Assembly: GCA_030838785.1 (NCBI GenBank) | Contig: JAUZEY010000291.1 | Coordinates: 1 to 33,294 of the forward strand | Length of the DNA: 33,294 nucleotides | Reading direction: 5' to 3' | Origin: Actinomycetota bacterium | GTDB lineage: Bacteria; Actinomycetota; Acidimicrobiia; IMCC26256; BP-133 | Shown: piece after piece, positions 9,908 through 20,903 of the stretch | How positions within the stretch are numbered: the stretch's first letter is position 1 | Layout of the letters: each line of letters begins with the position of its first letter | Position numbers and translations under genes: made by a program | The notes under the pieces: generated by a model | What the model was told of the DNA's origin: nothing | The model's database searches: none | The model's input: the letters and a program-made list of their open reading frames with translations, nothing else

Positions 9908-9943
9908 GCCCGGGCAGACTAGGTCACGCTGGTAACCTCAGCC

Positions 9944-10816
9944 GTGCTGCGAGTCAAGGAGCACAGATCGGGCCCCAAGAGCTGGTATCACAGCGCCATG
10001 CGCCGCCGGCTTGACCTCGAGCTCGTGCGGCGAGGGCTCACTGAGTCCCGAGCCCGGGCGCAGGAGGCCATCGAAGCCGGCCTCGTCCTCGTCTCGGGGA
10101 CCAGAGCCGACCGGGCCGGGCGGCTCGTGTCGCCCGACGAGCCCGTCCATCTGGAGGGGCCGCCGTCGCGCTTCGTGTCGCGGGGCGGGGAGAAGCTGGC
10201 CGCCGCCCTCGACCGGTTCGGGGTCGACGTGGCCGGCCGGCGGGCTCTCGACGCCGGGTCGTCGACGGGCGGGTTTACCGACTGCCTGCTGCAACGGGGG
10301 GCGGCGTCGGTGGTGGCCGTGGACGTCGGGACCGGGCAGCTGGCCTGGTCGCTCCGCAACGACCCCCGGGTGATCGTCCGGGAGCGGTGCAACGCCCGCC
10401 ACCTGACCCTGGCCGACGTCGGCGGGACGCCGGTCGGGCTCGTGGTCGGCGATCTGTCGTTCATCTCGCTCCGGCTCGTGGCGCCGGCGCTGGCCGGCGT
10501 CGCCGAGGACGGCGCCGACGCCGTGCTGCTGATCAAGCCCCAGTTCGAGGCCGGGCGGGGTCAGGTCCGCCGGGGCGGGCTGGTGACCGACCCGGCCGTC
10601 CACCTCTCCGTTCTGGAGCAGGTCACCGCCGCCCTGGCCGGCGACGGGCTCTTGCCGCAGGCTGTGATGCCCTCGCCGCTGCGGGGGGCGGCCGGCAACG
10701 TCGAGTTCCTCGGGCACTTCCGCGTTCGGCCGGCCGGCGGCGGCGGGCCGGTCCTTGCCGCTGGGGCGCTGGCGACGGCGGTCGAGGAGGCCGAGGCGAC
10801 GGGGCCCAGGCGATGA
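9944..10816 (+). CDS. tlyA: TlyA family rRNA 2'-O-methyltransferase (S4 domain plus FtsJ-like domain)
   Basis: RRRLDLELVRRGLTESRARAQEAIEAGLVLVSG (S4), ALDAGSSTGGFTDCLLQRGA (SAM motif), IKPQFEAGR. Start either GTG 9944 or ATG 9998. Confidence 0.9.
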   Translation: MLRVKEHRSGPKSWYHSAMRRRLDLELVRRGLTESRARAQEAIEAGLVLVSGTRADRAGRLVSPDEPVHLEGPPSRFVSRGGEKLAAALDRFGVDVAGRRALDAGSSTGGFTDCLLQRGAASVVAVDVGTGQLAWSLRNDPRVIVRERCNARHLTLADVGGTPVGLVVGDLSFISLRLVAPALAGVAEDGADAVLLIKPQFEAGRGQVRRGGLVTDPAVHLSVLEQVTAALAGDGLLPQAVMPSPLRGAAGNVEFLGHFRVRPAGGGGPVLAAGALATAVEEAEATGPRR

Positions 10817-11694
10817 CTCCCGAAACGATGAGGACGGGCCGGCCCGTGAGGGCCGTCGGGATCGCCCCCCACCCGCATCGGGCGGCGGCCACCGCCGAGC
10901 GGGCCGCCCGCTTCCTGGCCGACGCCGGCGTCGAGGTCCGCATCCCGTCGCCCGACGCGGAGGCGATCGGGCTCCCCGAGCTGGCCTACGACCGCAAGAC
11001 GTTCGCCGCCGGGCTCGAGTTCGCTCTCTCCCTGGGCGGCGACGGGACGATGCTGCGGACGGTCGAGCTCGTCGCCCCGGAGGGCGTTCCAGTGCTGGGG
11101 GTCAACCTCGGCCAACTGGGTTTCCTCACCGAAGTCGAGCCGGCCCAGCTGGAGGAGGCCCTCCGGAGGGCCCTGGCCGGAGAGTGCCAGATCTCCGAGC
11201 GCATGGTGCTGGCGGTGGTGGTCGACTCCGACGGGCCGGCAGCCGGGAAGTGGCTGGCCCTCAACGAGGCCGTCCTCGACAAGTGCAGCAGCGGCCACCT
11301 CGTGCGGTTGGCGGTATCGATCAACGGGAAGTTCTTCACCACCTACGCCGCCGACGGGTTGATCGTGGCCACCCCGACGGGCTCGACGGCCTACAACTTC
11401 TCCGCCCAGGGCCCGATCGTCTCCCCCAGCCACCGCTGCCTGATCCTCACCCCCGTGTCCCCTCACATGCTCTTTCAGCGTTCTCTGGTGCTCGGCCCCG
11501 AGGAGGAGCTCGAATTCGAAGTGACCAGCCAGCTGCCGGTCGGGCTCGTGCTCGACGGCCGAGAGGTGGGTCGGCTCTCGCCGGGCGATAGCGTGACCTG
11601 CACCCAGGGCCCACGTCCGGCCCGGCTCATGACCCTCCACCCCCGCGACTTCCATCAGGTCCTCAAGGCGAAGTTCGGCCTGGCGGATCGGTAG
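10813..11694 (+). CDS. nadK: NAD kinase
   Basis: LSLGGDGTMLRTV and VATPTGSTAYNFSAQGPIVSP motifs; ATGA overlap with tlyA. Confidence 0.93.
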   Translation: MTPETMRTGRPVRAVGIAPHPHRAAATAERAARFLADAGVEVRIPSPDAEAIGLPELAYDRKTFAAGLEFALSLGGDGTMLRTVELVAPEGVPVLGVNLGQLGFLTEVEPAQLEEALRRALAGECQISERMVLAVVVDSDGPAAGKWLALNEAVLDKCSSGHLVRLAVSINGKFFTTYAADGLIVATPTGSTAYNFSAQGPIVSPSHRCLILTPVSPHMLFQRSLVLGPEEELEFEVTSQLPVGLVLDGREVGRLSPGDSVTCTQGPRPARLMTLHPRDFHQVLKAKFGLADR

Positions 11695-11705
11695 GGACCA
11701 CGACG

Positions 11706-12896
11706 ATGGCCATCGAGCAGTACTCCGAGCCCGAGTTCGAGATCGATCCCGACGACGTCGTGGTCGGTCCCGCCCGTGCCGACCGCCGGACCAAGGACCT
11801 GGTGAAGCGGCTCTGCCCCGGTGACATCGCCGTCATCGACCACGCCGACATCGACCGGGTGGCGGCCGAGAACCTCATCCGGGCCGCGCCGTCGGCGGTC
11901 ATCAACGCTGCGACGTCGTTCACGGGTCGCTACCCCCACGTCGGCCCGCTGCTCATCGCCGAGGCCGGCATCCCGCTCGTCGACGACGTCGGCCCGGAGA
12001 TCCTCGACCTCGTCGACGAGGGTGAGGAGATCCGCCTCGTCGGCAACGACCTGTGGCGGGGCGACGCCTTCCTCGCCGCCGGCCAGCGCCAGGAGGCCGG
12101 CGACCTCGCCCGCCGGGTCGTCCGGGCCCGCGCCGACATGGGCGCCGAGCTCGAGGCCTTCGCCGTCAACACGCTGGAGTGGATCCGGCGCGAGGCGAAA
12201 CTGACCTTCGAGCCACTCCTGCTGCCGCCGATCCGGGCCGACTTCCGGGGCCGCCACGCCCTCGTGGTGGTGCGGGGCCACGACTACCGCGGCGACCTGG
12301 CCGCCCTGCGGCCCTACATCCGGGAGTTCCAGCCGGTGCTGGTGGCCGTCGACGGCGGAGCCGACGCGCTGCTCGAGGTCGGCCTGCGGCCCGACATCAT
12401 CATCGGCGACTTCGATTCGGTGTCGGAAGAAGCGCTGGCCTGCGGGGCCGACCTCGTCCACCACGTCCATCCCGACGGGCGGGCCCCGGGCCGGGAGGAG
12501 CTGATGCGCTTCGGCGTGTCGTACGTGGAGTTCGTGGCCGAGGGCACGAGCGAGGACGTCGCCATGCTCCTCTCGGCCGAGGCCGGCGCGGAGCTGATCG
12601 TCGCCGTGGGCACCCACGCCAGCATGGTGGAGTTCCTCGACAAGGGCCGGGCGGGGATGGCGTCGACGTTCCTCACCCGGTTGCGGCTCGGCCCGCTCCT
12701 GGTCGACGCCAAAGGCGTCAACCGCCTGTACGAGACCCGGCTGCGGACCCGCGACCTGGCGCTCCTGATCGGTGCCGCCGTCCTGGCCATGCTGGTCGTG
12801 ACCGTCGTGTCGGAGCCGCTCCACGTGTTCCTGTCCGGCCTCTGGGTGGTGATCCGGGACGGCTGGCTGCGCATCGCGGACACGGTTGCCGGGTGA
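11706..12896 (+). CDS. steA: SteA family protein (putative cytokinetic-ring/cell separation protein)
   Basis: Family-characteristic sequence (DRRTKDLVKRLCPGDIAVIDHADIDRVAAENLIRAAPSAVINAATSFTGRYPHVGPLLIAEAGIPLVD); single C-terminal TM; precedes SteB homologue. Confidence 0.85.
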   Translation: MAIEQYSEPEFEIDPDDVVVGPARADRRTKDLVKRLCPGDIAVIDHADIDRVAAENLIRAAPSAVINAATSFTGRYPHVGPLLIAEAGIPLVDDVGPEILDLVDEGEEIRLVGNDLWRGDAFLAAGQRQEAGDLARRVVRARADMGAELEAFAVNTLEWIRREAKLTFEPLLLPPIRADFRGRHALVVVRGHDYRGDLAALRPYIREFQPVLVAVDGGADALLEVGLRPDIIIGDFDSVSEEALACGADLVHHVHPDGRAPGREELMRFGVSYVEFVAEGTSEDVAMLLSAEAGAELIVAVGTHASMVEFLDKGRAGMASTFLTRLRLGPLLVDAKGVNRLYETRLRTRDLALLIGAAVLAMLVVTVVSEPLHVFLSGLWVVIRDGWLRIADTVAG

Positions 12897-13885
12897 TCAA
12901 CTTCCGCTTCCACCTGGTGTCGCTGGTGGCGGTCTTTCTGGCTCTGGCGCTCGGGGTGGTGATGGGCTCGACGGTCATCGACCGGGCCATCGTCGACCGG
13001 CTCAGCTCCCAGATCGACTCGGTGAAGAAGCGGGCCGACGAGCAGCGGGCCGAGAACCGCACGCTGCGGGACCAGATGAAGGGGCTCGAGACGTTCATCG
13101 CCCAGTCCCAGCCCCAGGTCACCGCCCGGCGCCTCAACCAGGTGCCGGTGACCATCGTGGCCGTGCGGGGCGTGCCGGCCGAGGACGTCAAGGGCGCCTA
13201 CGACATCCTCCGGTCGGCCGGGGCGCTGGTGCCGGGCGTGCTGTGGATCGAGGACGGGTTCAGCGCCTCCGATGCGGGGGCGCGGACCAAGCTGGTCCAG
13301 GCGATGGGTGACTCCGGCCTGGCCACCGACGATCTCCGGCAGGTTGCCCTGGAGTCGCTGGGCCACCGGCTGGCGGCCGGGCCCCGGGTCACGACGGTGT
13401 CGAGCACGACGGAGTCGGGCCTCGACACGCTGGTGGCGCTCGAGGACGCCGGGCTGGTGTCGTTCGACACGGTGGGCGGCGGGGCGGTCGACCTCGAGTC
13501 GTGGCCGTCGGCGGGGTCGCGCACGCTGGTGATCGACGGCTCCCAGGCCCACCCCCTGCCGGGCACGATGACGATCCCCATCCTGCGGGCGGCGGCGGCC
13601 GCCGGGGGCCGGCTGGCCCTGGCCGAGGTGTTCCGGCCGACCGCCACCCTCAAGGCCCGGGGGGTCGTGGTGCGGGGGGTGCGGGACGACGCCGCCCTGT
13701 CCCGGGTGGTGTCCACCGTCGACGACCTCGACGAGACCCGGGGTCAGGTGGCGTTGACGCTGGCCGTCCAGGAGCTCGGCACGGACCGGGCCGGCCACTA
13801 CGGGGAGGGCCCCGGGGCCAGCAGCCAGCTGCCGACGCCGGAAGCGGCCCCGCCGGAGGGCGTCCCGGCCGCGGCGGGCAAGTGA
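12893..13885 (+). CDS. steB: SteB/MctB-like copper transporter family protein
   Basis: GTG start; INFRFHLVSLVAVFLALALGVVMGSTVIDRAIVD N-terminal TM plus coiled coil; GTGA overlap with steA. Confidence 0.82.
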   Translation: MINFRFHLVSLVAVFLALALGVVMGSTVIDRAIVDRLSSQIDSVKKRADEQRAENRTLRDQMKGLETFIAQSQPQVTARRLNQVPVTIVAVRGVPAEDVKGAYDILRSAGALVPGVLWIEDGFSASDAGARTKLVQAMGDSGLATDDLRQVALESLGHRLAAGPRVTTVSSTTESGLDTLVALEDAGLVSFDTVGGGAVDLESWPSAGSRTLVIDGSQAHPLPGTMTIPILRAAAAAGGRLALAEVFRPTATLKARGVVVRGVRDDAALSRVVSTVDDLDETRGQVALTLAVQELGTDRAGHYGEGPGASSQLPTPEAAPPEGVPAAAGK

Positions 13886-15603
13886 GCGTCGCCATCCAGG
13901 CCGAGGCGGCGGGCCCGCCGACCGCCGTGGGGCGCGCCGCGAGGGTCATGGGAGCGGCGACGGCGGTCTCCCGGATCCTGGGCTTCGGGCGGGTGCTGGT
14001 CATCGCCGCCGTCCTGGGGACGACCGACCTCGGCAACACGTTCTCGGCCTCCAACTCCGTCTCCAACGTGCTCTTCGACCTGCTGGCCGCCGGGGCGCTG
14101 TCGGCGGTGCTGGTGCCCGCCTTCGTCGAGCTCCTCGACCGGCGGTCCAGCGCCGGAGGCGGGGACGCCGAGGCCGAGCAGCTGGCCGGAGCGCTGCTGG
14201 GCTGGTCGCTGGTCGTGCTGGGGCCGATCTGCCTGGCCGGTGTCCTGGCCGCCCCGGCGCTGGCCCGGCTGCTCACGACCGGCACCGCCGACCCGGTGGT
14301 GGCCGCCGGGCAGCGGCACCTGGCCACCTTCCTGCTCCGCCTCTTCGTGCCCCAGGTCCTCCTCTACGCAGTCGGGGCCATTACCACGGCCGTTCTCCAC
14401 GCCCGGCGGCGCTTCACCGTCACCGCCGTCGCCCCCATCGGCAACACGGTGATGATGGTGCTGGCCCTGGGCACCTTCCGGGCCCTCCACGGCCCGGGGG
14501 CGGCGGGCTTCGACCTCAGCCTGGCCGAGCGGCTCTCCCTCGGGGCGGCGGGGACGCTCGGGGTGGCGGCGTTCGTGGCCATCCCGGCCGTGGCGCTGCG
14601 CCGGACGGGCTTCCGCCTCCGGCTCCGGGTTCCCCGGCCGGGATCCGTCCCCGGCCTCGGGCGGGCCGTGCGGCTGTCGGGCTGGGCCGGTCTCCAGCAC
14701 GCCGGGACGGCCGTCCTGCTGGCCGCCGCCCTGCTGGTGGGCATGGGCGTCTCCGGCGGCGTCGTCGCCTACCAGGTGGCCTTCGCCTGCTTCCTCGTGC
14801 CCTACGCCGTGCTGGCCCTGCCCCTCATCACCGCCGTCCTGCCGGAACTGGCCGGCGAGGCGGGCCGGGGCGATCTCGGTGCCTTCGGCCGGTCGCTGCG
14901 GTGGGCGCTCGACGGCATGGTCGGCTTCGTCGTGCCGGTGGGCGTGGCGGGGATGGTCTTCGCCCCCCGGGTGATGGAGGCGCTGGCCTTCGGTCAGACC
15001 AGCGAGGGTGGCGGCCGGCTCATCGGCTTCGGCCTCGCCGCCCTGGCCGCCGGGCTGCTGCCCTACGGGGCGTTCCTGCTCTTCGTGCGGGCCCACTACG
15101 CGCTCGGGGAGGGCCGGGCGCCGGCGGTGGCGGCCCTCGGATCGGCCGGGCTCGGCGCCGTCCTCATGGCGGCCGGCGGGGCGCTGGCCCACGGCGACGC
15201 CAAGCTGGCGGTGATGGGCGCCGCCCACAGCGTCGCCTACCTCGTGGGCGCCGTCGTCCTCGGCGTCGGCCTCGCCCGGCGGACGGGCCAGCCCCTGGCC
15301 CCCGCCCGCCTGCCCCGGGCGCTGGCGGTGTCGATCGCCCTCGGCGCCGCCTGCGCCGGCGTCATCCACTGGGTCGACCCCGCCGGCCGGACGGCCACCC
15401 TCGGCCTGGTGCTCCTCCTCGGCGCGGCCGCCGCCGCCGTCTACCTCGGCGCCCTCGGCCCGCGGCGGGCTGCCTCGCCGGCCCCCGGCGACTTCCGCCC
15501 CCCGCCGGTCCCCCCGGGCCGCGGCAACGGAACGGGCGCCCTCGGCGCCGAGCCGACCCGGGCGACGGCCACCCCGGCGGCCCGGGCGTACCGGCCGCGG
15601 TGA
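13882..15603 (+). CDS. murJ: MurJ/MviN lipid II flippase-like protein
   Basis: GAATAVSRILGFGRVLVIAAVLGTTDLGNTFSASNSVSNVLFDLLAAGALSAVLVPAFVELL; multi-TM; GTGA overlap. Confidence 0.87.
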   Translation: MSVAIQAEAAGPPTAVGRAARVMGAATAVSRILGFGRVLVIAAVLGTTDLGNTFSASNSVSNVLFDLLAAGALSAVLVPAFVELLDRRSSAGGGDAEAEQLAGALLGWSLVVLGPICLAGVLAAPALARLLTTGTADPVVAAGQRHLATFLLRLFVPQVLLYAVGAITTAVLHARRRFTVTAVAPIGNTVMMVLALGTFRALHGPGAAGFDLSLAERLSLGAAGTLGVAAFVAIPAVALRRTGFRLRLRVPRPGSVPGLGRAVRLSGWAGLQHAGTAVLLAAALLVGMGVSGGVVAYQVAFACFLVPYAVLALPLITAVLPELAGEAGRGDLGAFGRSLRWALDGMVGFVVPVGVAGMVFAPRVMEALAFGQTSEGGGRLIGFGLAALAAGLLPYGAFLLFVRAHYALGEGRAPAVAALGSAGLGAVLMAAGGALAHGDAKLAVMGAAHSVAYLVGAVVLGVGLARRTGQPLAPARLPRALAVSIALGAACAGVIHWVDPAGRTATLGLVLLLGAAAAAVYLGALGPRRAASPAPGDFRPPPVPPGRGNGTGALGAEPTRATATPAARAYRPR

Positions 15604-16460
15604 CCGCGGTCGTCCTGGGCGTCGTCTGCGGGTTTCTGGCCGCCCAACTCATCTGGCGCATGTCGGCCGGGCTGTTCAAGTCGGTCGTGCTCCAGCGGCC
15701 GAACTACCGCAGCCGCTTCGTGCCCACGGGGGCGGGCATCGTCCTCGCCCTGGCCGTCGCCACTGTCGAAGGCGGACGGGCGCTGCTGGCCGCGGGCGGC
15801 GTCGGCGACGTGCCGGGCCCCGGCGTGGCCCGGACCGTGATCGTGGCCGGGCTGTTCGGGTTCGGGGCCCTCGGGTTCCTCGACGACGTCCTCGGCGGCG
15901 ACGCCGAGCGGGGCTGGAAGGCCCATCTCCGGGCCCTGGCCGCCGGGCGCCTGTCGGCCGGCGGCGTCAAGCTGTTCGGCGGCGGGGTGCTCGCCCTGAT
16001 GCTGGCGTCGGCGGCGGGATCGACCGCCTCGGGCGGCGGCGGCGCCCTCCGGTTGGCGGCCGACGGCGCCCTCGTCGCCCTGGCCGCCAACCTCGGCAAC
16101 GCCTTCGACCGGGCGCCGGGTCGCACGATCAAGGTCTCGCTGGTCGTCTGGGTGCCGCTGGCTGTGGCCGCCCGGGGCGATGCGGCCGGCGTGGCGCTGG
16201 GCCCGGTGATGGGAGCGGCCCTCGGTCTGCTGCCCGACGACCTCGCCGAGCGGCTCATGCTGGGCGACGCCGGGGCCAACGCCCTCGGTGCCGCCCTCGG
16301 TCTGGGGGTTCTCCTCACGCTCGGCCCGGGCGCCCGTCTCGTCGTGACGGCGGTGCTCGCCGCCCTCAACCTGGCCGCCGACCTGACCTCGTTCAGCCGG
16401 CTGATCAAGAAGACGCCCGTCCTCGACCGCCTCGACCGCTTTGGCGGCCTCCGGGTCTAG
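15600..16460 (+). CDS. MraY/WecA-like polyprenyl-phosphate glycosyl-1-phosphate transferase family membrane protein
   Basis: GFLDDVLGGDAERGWKAHLRALAAGRLSAGGVKL, ANLGNAFDRAPGRTIKV, LMLGDAGANALGAALG resemble MraY/WecA motifs; GTGA overlap with murJ. Confidence 0.75.
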   Translation: MTAVVLGVVCGFLAAQLIWRMSAGLFKSVVLQRPNYRSRFVPTGAGIVLALAVATVEGGRALLAAGGVGDVPGPGVARTVIVAGLFGFGALGFLDDVLGGDAERGWKAHLRALAAGRLSAGGVKLFGGGVLALMLASAAGSTASGGGGALRLAADGALVALAANLGNAFDRAPGRTIKVSLVVWVPLAVAARGDAAGVALGPVMGAALGLLPDDLAERLMLGDAGANALGAALGLGVLLTLGPGARLVVTAVLAALNLAADLTSFSRLIKKTPVLDRLDRFGGLRV

Positions 16461-16972
16461 GGAGTCCAATCGGCCAACGACACCCGGACCAGTGTCACCT
16501 CGGCCAGGAACAGCGCTTTGGTCACCGGAGCGGTCAGGCAGTTGCCCTCGTTCACGATCTGGAAGAGCCCCCGCAGCGTCGGCGTGGTGAACGCCCCGGC
16601 GCCGGCCAGGAGAAAGGCGTGCGGCTCTTTGACGTGGACGTCCTGTTCGTCGGTGGGGATCCAGTAGTCGACCGTCCCGGTCCCGAGTTCCCGGAGGCAG
16701 CCTCCCTCCCCCGACGGCAACACGGTGTAGGAACCGGAACCGGTGAAGGACCCCTGCCGGACCATCAGTTCCCGGGTGTTGAACTGGCCCCGGCACTGGA
16801 TCACGCCGGGCGAGATCTGCCAGGCGCCGCTGTCAGGGGTGGAGGGCGAGTGCGTGAAGGTGATGGTGCCGCTGATCGTGCAGACGCCAAGGCCGAGTGC
16901 GTCAGCGGGCGGGGTGGATCCGAGGAACGTCGCCAGTGTCAACCCGACGAGCATCGCAACGGAACGCTTCAC
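16457..16972 (-). CDS. Secreted protein of unknown function
   Basis: GTG start at 16972; signal peptide-like VKRSVAMLVGLTLATFLGSTPPADA; Cys-containing mature domain. Confidence 0.7.
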   Translation of the reverse strand: MKRSVAMLVGLTLATFLGSTPPADALGLGVCTISGTITFTHSPSTPDSGAWQISPGVIQCRGQFNTRELMVRQGSFTGSGSYTVLPSGEGGCLRELGTGTVDYWIPTDEQDVHVKEPHAFLLAGAGAFTTPTLRGLFQIVNEGNCLTAPVTKALFLAEVTLVRVSLADWTP

Positions 16973-17028
16973 ACGGGCTCCCCCCGCTCGAACGACGCTT
17001 TCACCCGGCATTCTGCCCCATCTCCCCA

Positions 17029-18666
17029 TCAGACGACACATTTCGATCGCTGCCAGAGGACCTTGGGCCCGCCGTAGCGGGGGCCGGCGGCGTAGCCGGC
17101 CCGTTGCAGGAGATCGGGGAGTGGCGCGAGTTCGGCGAAGCGGTGGGACCAGACGAGCACGGCGCAGACCCGGCGGTCGGCCGCCGCCCGGGCCAGGGAG
17201 GCGGCGGTCAGCCGGCCCGACTCGATGCGGAGGATGGACGTGTCGACCAGGTCGGGCGGGGTACGCCGCCCTGCCCGCCACACGACGCCGGGATCGTCGC
17301 TGAAGACCTGCGCCCCGGCCGGAAGGGCCGCCAGATCGGCCCGGGCGGCGGCCAGCGCCGGCCCCGGGGGTGCCGGCCACAGGACCTCCGAGAGGTGGAC
17401 CAGGTGGTAGGGCAGCACGGCGGCACCCACCACGATCGCCACCGAGATCGCCGCCGCGCCGCGGCGGCGGCCGGCGGGGCGGGGCAGACGGTCCAGGCCG
17501 GCGGCGGCCAGGAGGGCGGCGGGGGGGATCAGGTGGGCGACGTGGTTCCGCCACAGGGGGTGCTCGACGGCCAGGACCAAGATCGTGGCGGCCAGCCAGG
17601 CGCCCACCAGTCGGAGCCCGAGCGCATCACCCCCCTAACCGGTGGGCAAGCCGCTCGGGCCCCGACTCTCGGCGGGGTCGGCGGGGTCGGCGGGGTCGGC
17701 GGTGGCGAGAGTGGGCCGGCATCGAGTGGCGACGACGGCTGCGGCGAGGGCGGCGAGGACCATGGGGACGTCGCGGTCGCCGAGGGTGGAGATCACCTTG
17801 CGGAGGTTTCGGAGCGGCGTACGGGGGCCGGCGGCTTCGAGGTGGTAGCGGAAGGCCTGGTCCCACACGTTGGCGAGGCCCCAGGGGAGCGCGACGACGA
17901 AGCTCACGACGGCGGCGGCGGCGATCGCGGCGCCCAGGGGGAGCCAGCGCCGGCTCCGGGCGGCGCTCGACGGCGCGTCCCCTCCGGGGGCGCCGGACGG
18001 CGCGCCGCTCGGGAGGAGCGCCCAACCGACGGGTAGCACGGCGCCGAGCAGGAGGCTCTTCACCGACAGTGCCGCCCCCAATAGCGCGCCGGCGGCCAGC
18101 GCCCGTCCGGGGGACGGTGCCCGGCGGTACCAGAGGGCGGTGGTGACCGCCCAGGCGGCGAGGGCGAGGCCGGGGCCGTCCGAGGTGAGGGGGCCGGTGA
18201 CCCACAGCACGCTGCCGCTGGTGGCCACGAGCACGGCCGCTCCGGCGGCCGCCACCGCTGACAGCCGCAGCGCCCGGGCCGCGGACCACGTCGCCAGCAC
18301 GAGGGCCAGGCCGGAGGCCACGCCCAGGAGGCGGGGGGCGTCCAGCGTCCGCAGGCCGAGCACGTCGGAGAGCCAGACGAGGGGCAGGAACAGCGGGCCC
18401 TGGCTCGAGAACACCTCCCGGAAGGGGAGCGCCCCCGTCCGCATCGCCACGGCTGACGCGCCGTAGACGCCGTCGTCGAAGCTCACGGCCCGCACGGCCA
18501 GGAGGGCGGGGATCCGCAGCGCCACGGCCCCCGCGGCGATGGCGGCGGGCGCGGCCCGGCGGGGCCATCGGGGGCCCGGTGCGACAGGGCTCTCCGGTGA
18601 GGCCGGGAGACGTCGGGAAGAGGCCGGGCGGGCGGTTCGCATGGCTCCGTCGGCAACGGTAGCCAT
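17029..18666 (-). pseudogene. GT39/ArnT-like membrane glycosyltransferase reading frame interrupted by in-frame TAG at 17635-17637
   Basis: ORFs 17635..18666 (-) and 17029..17607 (-) are in the same frame (18666-17607=1059=3x353), separated only by TAG plus 9 codons; N-half has AVSFDDGVYGASAVAMRTGALPFREVFSSQGPLFLPL, C-half continues the TM architecture (VLAVEHPLWRNHVAHLIPP). Confidence 0.7.
17671..17700. repeat. 9-bp tandem repeat (GGCGGGGTC x3 plus partial), encoding ADPADPADPA on the minus strand
   Basis: Direct reading of ggcggggtcggcggggtcggcggggtcggc. Confidence 0.9.
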
Positions 18667-18680
18667 TAGCCTGAGGGATC

Positions 18681-19049
18681 GTGACGACCCCCAAGTCCTT
18701 CCCGCAGATGGTGGCCGAGGCGCTCCAGCACATCCCGGAAGTGGCGCCGGCCGCCCTCAAGACCCGCCTCGACGGTGGGGAGCAGATCGTCGTCATCGAC
18801 GTCCGGGAGCCGGACGAGTTCGCCAAGGGCAAGATCCCCGGCGCCTTCACGATCCCCCGGGGCGTCCTCGAGATGCAGGTCGACGGGCGCCTCCCCCGGG
18901 AGTCCACCGTCGTGCTCTACTGCGGCGCCGGGGCCCGGTCGGCCCTGGCCTGTGCGAGCCTGGCCGAGATGGGCTACGACAAGGTGGAGAACCTCGCCGG
19001 CGGCTGGCACGGCTGGGTGGAGGCCCGTCTGCCGGTCGAGCAGCCCTGA
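18681..19049 (+). CDS. Rhodanese-like domain protein
   Basis: VVIDVREPDEFAKGKIPGAFTIPRG...VVLYCGAGARSALACASLAEMGYDKVENLAGGWHGW with active-site Cys. Confidence 0.92.
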   Translation: MTTPKSFPQMVAEALQHIPEVAPAALKTRLDGGEQIVVIDVREPDEFAKGKIPGAFTIPRGVLEMQVDGRLPRESTVVLYCGAGARSALACASLAEMGYDKVENLAGGWHGWVEARLPVEQP

Positions 19050-19127
19050 CCGCATCCCCCGAGGCTGTCGGAGGGGCATGGTAGGTTCGTCCGTGTCACT
19101 TGTGCGCGGCCCGGAAGTTGGGGATGA

Positions 19128-20861
<1,734 letters not shown>

Positions 20862-20903
20862 CCGTCGTCGGGCCCGGGGCCCCCAAAACCTAGAATCCTC
20901 GCC

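Noticed and set aside
17635-17637. Stop-codon reassignment (amber as sense codon) to explain the split GT39-like gene
   Set aside because: TAG terminates many intact housekeeping genes in the window (livK, nadK, pyrG, xerD, site-2 protease, aroH and others).
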